9,536 nucleotides of DNA, from NCBI GenBank assembly GCA_964503685.1, contig CAZDAW010000118.1, forward strand, positions 1 to 9,536, given 5' to 3'. The notes under the pieces were generated by a model. It did no database searches. It had not been told where the DNA came from and saw only the letters and a list, made by a program, of their open reading frames with translations. Position numbers and translations under genes: made by a program. This document shows positions 5,248-9,536 of the stretch, piece after piece. The stretch's first letter is position 1, and each line of letters starts with the position of its first letter. The stretch is from CAZDAW01 sp964503685. GTDB lineage: Bacteria; Chloroflexota; Anaerolineae; Anaerolineales; Anaerolineaceae.

Positions 5248-6715
5248 CGTATACAATCCCATCGCCGCTTGAAACCCAGCCGTCCAGAATGAAGGGCAAG
5301 GTTCCATCTGCCGGGATCCATTCTCCATTATAACGTCTTGCTATGTGAACGTGTGTGCCATTTGAAACGCCGCCTTCGCACGAAGGGTGACCAATGTGGT
5401 CGCCGGCGTGCACGATCGCGCCTGGTTGAATACGATCGCGGTTTTCAATGTGCATATAGAATAAAAGCCAGCCGGTTTGTTCTCGTTTATCACCATCTAA
5501 ATCCTGAATAACTGCACCATTGCCTGTACGAAGAATAACGCCATCCGCCATTGCCGTCACCCACTCGTCGCTTGGCACGCAGCCCAGGGCATCTCCGGGC
5601 GGCGCAAAATCCAGACCGGCCCAGCCGGAACCATCTCCCCAGCCGCCGTGCGGCCCGCCGGTAAACGACCATGTTTTACCTTCTTCGAAGGGGAGTTGGA
5701 GCAACGGTTGAGTTAAATTGGCAGGGAGCAGCGGCTCGACGCCGAAATCAAATGGATAACCGAATAATTGATTATAAGTGGCGAATAAACCTTCTTCGGT
5801 GACTGCCTTTCGCCAGGCATCTTGATCGTATAATTTTGAGAAAAAGTGTTGAACACCTGCAGTCCCGGCGTTGATACTGGGATCGAGCGGAACCAGGCTG
5901 CCATCAGCGAGGACGTAAACGCCCAATCCGTTAACTCGCCAGAGGTAAAACCCTCGGTTCAGATTATCGGCGGCAAAGGCCAATTGGCGATATAACCCCT
6001 TGCGATTTTTATCGGCATAACGGATCGGGTAAGCCAACGCCTCAGAGTCCGAAGTCGGGTTAGTGACCCAATGGCTTTGATAGTCCAGCACGGCGAGCAG
6101 CAACCGGGGGTTGACCGAATAGTTCTGGGCAATGCGTTCAACGATTTGGATGCCGGTCATCGTTTGGCCTTCGAGATCAACTTCCTCCTGATATTTGGCG
6201 AGGTATCCCCCTTTGTTCTGCACAAAAGCCTCAATATCGAAGTTTGTGCTCATCGGCCCGTAAACCAGTTCAGAATCGGGGATGATTTTGAACGAAGGCG
6301 CCGGCGCGCCCGGTGTGGGCGCTGGAATTTCCAGCACCTGGCCAATATCCAGACGATTAGGATCGGTTAATTTGTTGGCATTAACCAGATTATCGACTGA
6401 CACATTGTATTGCTGAGCTATTTGTCCCAACGTGTCGCCGCTCTGAACGGTATGTTGTTCGGGTGTGGTACGTGGGGCAGGCAGCGTTCGAATTGGATCG
6501 GGAGTGGGGGTGAGAACAGGCTCGCCGGGTTGGCGGTTGTAAGGCTGGTAAACGACAGGCGCGAGGTTTTGCCCGGGTGCGGGTGTGGCGCTGACTGGCA
6601 AAGCTGTGCTTCCGGGAATATCCCAGCCTGGCGAGCCGGCCGGCGCCGGGCGAGCGCAGCAAGTAATAAAAACCAGCGCGCCAATTGTCAGCAATAAGAA
6701 CCATTTGATTTTCAT
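5171..6715 (-). CDS. Secreted/lipoprotein-like LysM, conserved central domain and M23A metallopeptidase, paralogue 3
   Basis: 514 residues. The N-terminal hydrophobic signal ends in FITCCARP; C19/C20 are candidate lipidation sites, but the -1 residue is not the usual Gly/Ala/Ser. A Pro-rich linker (about 22-85) precedes a LysM (87-131, VQSGDTLGQIAQQYNVS), the best match to consensus among the three. The central domain (142-335) has VNPRLLLAVLDYQSHWV, GLYRQLAFAAD and NAGTAGVQHFFSKL. The M23A domain has GGPH356, LD369 (H-x12-D), YMH422, THVH (H455, H457) and acidic loop DLDGDKREQTGW (405-416). The start overlaps the HIT stop (ATGA) with a G-rich stretch upstream (GGGGGG about 6 bases before ATG), so translation is probably coupled. 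Its last 25 codons overlap the start of paralogue 2 in another frame. Confidence 0.9.
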   Translation of the reverse strand: MKIKWFLLLTIGALVFITCCARPAPAGSPGWDIPGSTALPVSATPAPGQNLAPVVYQPYNRQPGEPVLTPTPDPIRTLPAPRTTPEQHTVQSGDTLGQIAQQYNVSVDNLVNANKLTDPNRLDIGQVLEIPAPTPGAPAPSFKIIPDSELVYGPMSTNFDIEAFVQNKGGYLAKYQEEVDLEGQTMTGIQIVERIAQNYSVNPRLLLAVLDYQSHWVTNPTSDSEALAYPIRYADKNRKGLYRQLAFAADNLNRGFYLWRVNGLGVYVLADGSLVPLDPSINAGTAGVQHFFSKLYDQDAWRKAVTEEGLFATYNQLFGYPFDFGVEPLLPANLTQPLLQLPFEEGKTWSFTGGPHGGWGDGSGWAGLDFAPPGDALGCVPSDEWVTAMADGVILRTGNGAVIQDLDGDKREQTGWLLFYMHIENRDRIQPGAIVHAGDHIGHPSCEGGVSNGTHVHIARRYNGEWIPADGTLPFILDGWVSSGDGIVYDGRLQKSGRIVKAWEGRIPENQISR

Positions 6716-7062
6716 AGCAGGCCCCCCAGTAGGATTCTGCCGCCGCCCAAAAGGTGAAGGTGAATATGCGGCACACTTTGTCCGGCATCCGGCCCGGTAT
6801 TAATAACCAGCCTGTAGCCGGAATTATCTATTCCCGCTTCGATAGCCAGTTTTTTTGCAACATTGATCATGTGTCCCAATAATACATTATCATCACCTGG
6901 CACGTCATTCAGGGATGAATAATGCTGGTTTGGAACGATCAGGTAATGAATGCGGGCTTTTGGATGAATGTCGCGAAATGCTGTCACCAATTCATCCTGG
7001 TACAAGATGTGCGCCGCGGTTTCACCTTTGAGTATTTTGCAAAAGACGCATGCTGATGACAT
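6712..7062 (-). CDS. HIT-family nucleotide hydrolase/phosphoramidase (Hint-like)
   Basis: 116 residues, the normal Hint length. The histidine triad is H99-I-H101-L-H103-LL, preceded by SGYRLVINTGPDAGQSV, the typical Hint strand and loop. FCKILKGE near the start, with a CxxC pair (C5, C8), matches zinc-binding Hint members. Such enzymes hydrolyse AMP-linked phosphoramidates such as AMP-lysine; the natural substrate is usually unclear. The frame is open upstream to 7227, but the true start is the ATG at 7062, because it begins the family homology and has AGGAG 7 bases upstream. The C-terminus (GGGRILLGGLL) lacks the usual tryptophan-containing WPPG-like ending. The gene sits between the deacetylase-like gene (19-base gap) and the first M23A paralogue (4-base overlap), a cytoplasmic enzyme inside an envelope operon. 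Confidence 0.93.
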   Translation of the reverse strand: MSSACVFCKILKGETAAHILYQDELVTAFRDIHPKARIHYLIVPNQHYSSLNDVPGDDNVLLGHMINVAKKLAIEAGIDNSGYRLVINTGPDAGQSVPHIHLHLLGGGRILLGGLL

Positions 7063-7081
7063 GGCGCTTCTCCTATGCAGA

Positions 7082-8257
7082 TCAAGGAGTCGCCGTCGGA
7101 ATCTCACCCGTAATTCCTTTGCAGACGATATCGTAGTATTCCAGTTCGGTAGCCTTGTTTTGTTTTGCTTCGGCGGCTGCCTGTTTGCCGATCGTGATGA
7201 CCTCATCGATGCGTGAGGCCGCATCAATGCTCCAATAGCGCGGCAGAGTCATCAAAGGGTCGCCGGCCGGCGTTTCGGGTATCCAGGATGGAGAATTCGG
7301 ATCGGCCTCGCTTGCCTGGGGCACCCAGTTGAACATGACCGGGCCGCGTGGATTAGTTGTAAAGCCCAGGCGGTAACCCGCAGCGCGGGCGATCTCGACG
7401 GCGCGTCGGGTAAAACCGCCGCCCGGCCAGATGTAGGCGATTGGGCGTTTGCCATAACGCGCTTCGATGTTCGCGGCAGACCCCTCGATTTCGCTGTGCA
7501 TGTACTCTTCTGATGAGTCAGCGGTAATTGGTGTGTTATGGACGACGCCGTGCGCCTGAACATCGATCCAGCCAGCCTGCACGAGGGGCGCATTTTCCTG
7601 ATACAGGGATTCGGAGGTGTCGGGGGCGCTGATCCAGGCATTGGTAATTGTCCACTTGAATTCCTCAAGGAAAGGCAGGAAATGGGTTTCGTAATAAGCT
7701 GCCCGCTTCCGGTCATCGACGATGATGAGCAGCGAACGCTTGGGGATTTTGGCGTTATGCTCCAAAAAGTTTGCCAGTTGCTCTGAATTGATCGTCTGGA
7801 ACCCGACCTCCTGAGCGTGCCGGAGGGTAATTTCGAGAGTGGAATGGTGGATTTGCTCGCCGGTCGGCGAAAGCTCGTTGCCATCTTCAGTGATTGAATG
7901 GTACATGATGACCATCACCACTGTGCCGGGTTCGCTGTTGTTGGGGTCCCAGCGCATCTTGAGATACTGGCAGGTATCATTGATGTAGGTTTGCGGCGTC
8001 ACGCCGGGTTTGAGCAAATCCGAAGTAAACACAGCCGGCAGCGCGGGCGGCGTGCGCACCGCGGTTGGTGTAGGAGGAACCGGGGTAGCAGTTGGCGGCG
8101 GCAAGGTGGGGGGGGGGCTGACCTGCTGTGGTGTATCCGTAACCGACGGCGGCGTTGAATTGGCCTGCGAACAGGCTGCCAATCCGAGCAGCATTAAGCC
8201 CACGATTGGCAGAATCCAAAATCGTCGGGGTTGATTACCGTTGTCTGGCGCTTTCAT
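7082..8257 (-). CDS. Lipoprotein with polysaccharide-deacetylase (NodB/CE4)-like domain
   Basis: 391 residues. The lipoprotein signal ends in LGLAAC with Cys29, followed by a Pro/Thr-rich spacer (about 32-75) that lifts the domain from the membrane. The catalytic domain begins with VIMYHSI (116-122), a common start in extracellular deacetylases. Metal-site candidates are D181-D182 (IIVDDRK) and H236-x3-H240 (AHGVVH), and WPGGGF (277-282) takes the place of the substrate-loop motif. The usual TFDDG is altered to IVDDR, with Arg where Gly is normal. CE4 enzymes remove acetyl groups from peptidoglycan or other N-acetylated glycans; a wall-modifying role fits the three wall-peptidase genes downstream, but the substrate is not shown. 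It starts 10 bases after the ino1 stop with no good Shine-Dalgarno, so it is probably translated by coupling. A catalytically impaired or binding-only role is possible. Confidence 0.85.
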   Translation of the reverse strand: MKAPDNGNQPRRFWILPIVGLMLLGLAACSQANSTPPSVTDTPQQVSPPPTLPPPTATPVPPTPTAVRTPPALPAVFTSDLLKPGVTPQTYINDTCQYLKMRWDPNNSEPGTVVMVIMYHSITEDGNELSPTGEQIHHSTLEITLRHAQEVGFQTINSEQLANFLEHNAKIPKRSLLIIVDDRKRAAYYETHFLPFLEEFKWTITNAWISAPDTSESLYQENAPLVQAGWIDVQAHGVVHNTPITADSSEEYMHSEIEGSAANIEARYGKRPIAYIWPGGGFTRRAVEIARAAGYRLGFTTNPRGPVMFNWVPQASEADPNSPSWIPETPAGDPLMTLPRYWSIDAASRIDEVITIGKQAAAEAKQNKATELEYYDIVCKGITGEIPTATP

Positions 8258-8267
8258 TTTTTCTGAA

Positions 8268-9353
8268 TCAGGCTTCCTCGCCGCGAATGAAAGCTTCTGT
8301 CATATCACGGCAGATACTATCTTTGAATTGTTTGGGGGGCGTCTTCATGAAATAAGATGAAGGCGCAATCATTGGGCCAGAGAGGCCGCGTTCCAGCGCT
8401 AGTTTGGCGCAGCGCACCGCATCGATCACAACGCCGGCTGAGTTGGGCGAATCCCATACTTCCAGTTTGACCTCGGCATTGAGTGGCACTTCACCGAAGG
8501 TCGTGCCTTCCATGCGAATATAGCACCACTTGCGGTCGGTGAGCCAGGGAACGTAATCGCTGGGGCCGACGTGAATATTATCCGGGTCCAGCTTGTAAGG
8601 CAGCATACTGGTGACTGCGCCGGTCTTTGAAATCTTCTTCGATTCAAGACGTTCGCGTTCGAGCATGTTCATGAAATCAGTGTTGCCGCCGAAATTTAGC
8701 TGGTAGGTGCGGTCCAGGCGCACGCCGCGCTCGACAAAGAGGTTGGTCAAAACGCGGTGGGTGATGGTGGCTCCCACCTGGCTCTTGATATCGTCGCCGA
8801 TGATCGGGACGCCGCGTTGGCGAAAACGCTCGCCCCAATATTCAGAGCTGGCAATGAAAACCGGAATGCAGTTGACCAGGGCGCAGCCGGCTTCCAACAC
8901 CTGCTCTACGTACCACTTGGTTGCCATTTCGGAGCCGACGGGCAGGTAGTTAACGACCACATCTGTTTCGGTTTCCTTCAGAATCCGTACAATATCGGCT
9001 GTGGGGCCGGGAGCTTTTTTCAAGATTTGGGAGAGGTACTTGCCCAATCCGTCGTGGGTCATACCCCGTGAAACAGGGACGTTCAGTTTCGGTACATCGT
9101 AAAATTTGTAAGTGTTATTGGGGTAGGCGTAAATCGCTTCGCCCAGGTCTTTGCCGACTTTGGTATCGACCACGTCAAATGCGGCGGTGAATTCAATATC
9201 GCTGATGTGATAACCGCCCAAATTGACGTGCATCAATCCGGGAACCTGATCGGTATCTTTTGCATTTTTGTAAAAATGAACACCCTGAATAAATGAGGAT
9301 GCACAATTACCTACACCGATAATTGCGACCCGTACTTTTTTTTTGTCAGCCAT
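8268..9353 (-). CDS. ino1: Inositol-3-phosphate (myo-inositol-1-phosphate) synthase
   Basis: 361 residues, close to the ~367-residue mycobacterial Ino1. It converts glucose 6-phosphate to 1L-myo-inositol 1-phosphate with NAD as internal redox cofactor, in the cytoplasm. The Rossmann motif is GVGNCASS (13-20). NYLPVGSEMA (135-144), GDDIKSQVGATITHR (186-200), LNFGGNTDFMN (219-229), ERLESKKISKT (234-244, carrying the conserved active-site lysines) and DSPNSAGVVIDAVR (301-314) are all present, so the enzyme should be active. The ATG at 9353 has GGAG about 8 bases upstream and a near-consensus promoter behind it. It is the first gene of the operon. Inositol phosphate could feed inositol phospholipids, glycolipids or a compatible solute; no such downstream gene lies in the window. 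Confidence 0.96.
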   Translation of the reverse strand: MADKKKVRVAIIGVGNCASSFIQGVHFYKNAKDTDQVPGLMHVNLGGYHISDIEFTAAFDVVDTKVGKDLGEAIYAYPNNTYKFYDVPKLNVPVSRGMTHDGLGKYLSQILKKAPGPTADIVRILKETETDVVVNYLPVGSEMATKWYVEQVLEAGCALVNCIPVFIASSEYWGERFRQRGVPIIGDDIKSQVGATITHRVLTNLFVERGVRLDRTYQLNFGGNTDFMNMLERERLESKKISKTGAVTSMLPYKLDPDNIHVGPSDYVPWLTDRKWCYIRMEGTTFGEVPLNAEVKLEVWDSPNSAGVVIDAVRCAKLALERGLSGPMIAPSSYFMKTPPKQFKDSICRDMTEAFIRGEEA

Positions 9354-9377
9354 GCTGCCATCTCCTTAAATATTGAT

Positions 9378-9387
9378 ATTGATCAAT
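9378..9387. promoter_or_regulatory. Palindrome in the ino1 leader
   Basis: ATTGATCAAT is a perfect 10-base palindrome lying between the predicted ino1 transcription start and its Shine-Dalgarno. The same interval repeats TATTGA twice (9371-9376, 9377-9382). It is in position to act as an operator just downstream of the promoter. At this length in AT-rich DNA, chance is a fair alternative. Confidence 0.3.
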
Positions 9388-9398
9388 GCACAGGTAGA

Positions 9399-9428
9399 AG
9401 TATACCGCAATTCGCGTGACCTTGCCAA
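9399..9428 (-). promoter_or_regulatory. Promoter of the ino1-led operon
   Basis: On the minus strand, TTGGCA (9428-9423, 5 of 6 to TTGACA), an 18-base spacer and TATACT (9404-9399, 5 of 6 to TATAAT) make a strong housekeeping promoter. Transcription should begin near 9392, about 40 bases before the ino1 ATG. I see no other good promoter before the later genes, so this one probably drives all six. Its -35 overlaps that of the divergent tRNA promoter. Confidence 0.75.
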
Positions 9429-9450
9429 ATTGTCAGGTGAAAGTTATAAT
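9422..9450 (+). promoter_or_regulatory. Promoter of tRNA-Pro
   Basis: TTGCCA (9422-9427, 5 of 6), an optimal 17-base spacer and a perfect TATAAT (9445-9450). Transcription would start near 9457, leaving only a few leader bases before the mature tRNA 5' end at 9461. Bases 9423-9427 are shared with the -35 of the ino1 promoter on the other strand. Confidence 0.8.
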
Positions 9451-9460
9451 GGCTGCAGTT

Positions 9461-9536
9461 CGGGGCGTGGCTCAGCCCGGGTAGAGCGCACGGTTCGGGT
9501 CCGTGAGGTCGAGAGTTCAAATCTCTCCGCCCCGAC
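9461..9536 (+). tRNA. tRNA-Pro (anticodon CGG), 3' end at window edge
   Basis: The full cloverleaf can be folded: acceptor CGGGGCG (9461-9467) pairs with CGCCCCG (9528-9534), D stem GCTC/GAGC, anticodon stem CACGG/CCGTG around loop TTCGGGT (anticodon CGG, reading CCG), five-base variable region AGGTC, and T arm GAGAG-TTCAAAT-CTCTC. The discriminator is A9535. Only one further base, C9536, is visible, so whether CCA is genome-encoded cannot be seen. Segment lengths add to 75 up to the discriminator, normal for a short-variable-arm tRNA. Confidence 0.95.

Noticed and set aside
5248..5328. Upstream extension of paralogue 2 to the ATG at 5328
   Set aside because: The added residues lie wholly inside the paralogue 3 coding region, show no domain, and would put a non-signal segment before the anchor. 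The ATG at 5247 with GGGA upstream fits better.
6390..6803. Several overlapping open frames on both strands around the start of paralogue 3
   Set aside because: They are shadows of the Pro/Ala-rich linker and HIT C-terminus, giving Arg/Pro-rich peptides without family features or ribosome sites.
7063..7227. Upstream extension of the HIT gene to 7227
   Set aside because: The extra N-terminus is basic, unlike any HIT protein, and overlaps the deacetylase-like gene. AGGAG before the ATG at 7062 marks the real start.
9461..9536. tRNA-Pro 3' end as an integration (att) site
   Set aside because: The 3' end meets the window edge, and no duplicate of the tRNA 3' segment or integrase gene appears anywhere in the window.

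Overview
The window looks like a chromosomal stretch of an Anaerolineae-type member of Chloroflexota. This is an inference from gene content: several LysM plus M23 secreted peptidases with Thr/Pro-rich linkers, an actinobacterial-like inositol-phosphate synthase, and lipoprotein signal peptides. No taxonomic marker gene is present apart from one tRNA. Base composition is moderate, and the first ~300 bases are AT-rich. I see no phage, IS element, CRISPR array or integrase.

Left part, plus strand (1-1933). The window opens with the last codons of a probable DppC/OppC-type ABC transporter permease, followed by a clear intrinsic terminator (89-122). Next is a tight three-gene unit: an ECF sigma factor, a soluble zinc-binding (ZAS-type) anti-sigma factor joined to it by an ATGA overlap, and a 67-residue CxxC...CxxC zinc-ribbon protein. 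A separate OsmC/YhfA-like thiol protein follows after 144 bases that contain an inverted repeat. Together these look like a thiol/zinc-based redox-stress module, by analogy with SigR/RsrA.

Right part, minus strand (9353 down to 1937). Six closely packed genes run in one direction: inositol-1-phosphate synthase (ino1), a lipoprotein polysaccharide-deacetylase-like protein, a HIT-family hydrolase, and three tandem paralogues with the order N-terminal anchor, LysM, conserved central domain, M23A (LasA/beta-lytic type) metallopeptidase. Gene junctions are +10, +19, -4, -77 and +17 bases, so there is no room for internal terminators. A single operon is likely. Most of its products act on or in the cell envelope. 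The operon ends tail-to-tail with osmC, only three bases apart.

Right end. A tRNA-Pro(CGG) gene lies on the plus strand and runs into the window edge. Its near-consensus promoter and the equally good ino1 promoter face away from each other and share most of one -35 hexamer, so the two transcription units probably compete for, or share, RNA polymerase binding.

The best candidates for an undescribed system are the triplicated LysM/central-domain/M23A proteins, whose central domain carries a degenerate lysozyme-like motif order, and their linkage to ino1 under a promoter locked to a tRNA gene.
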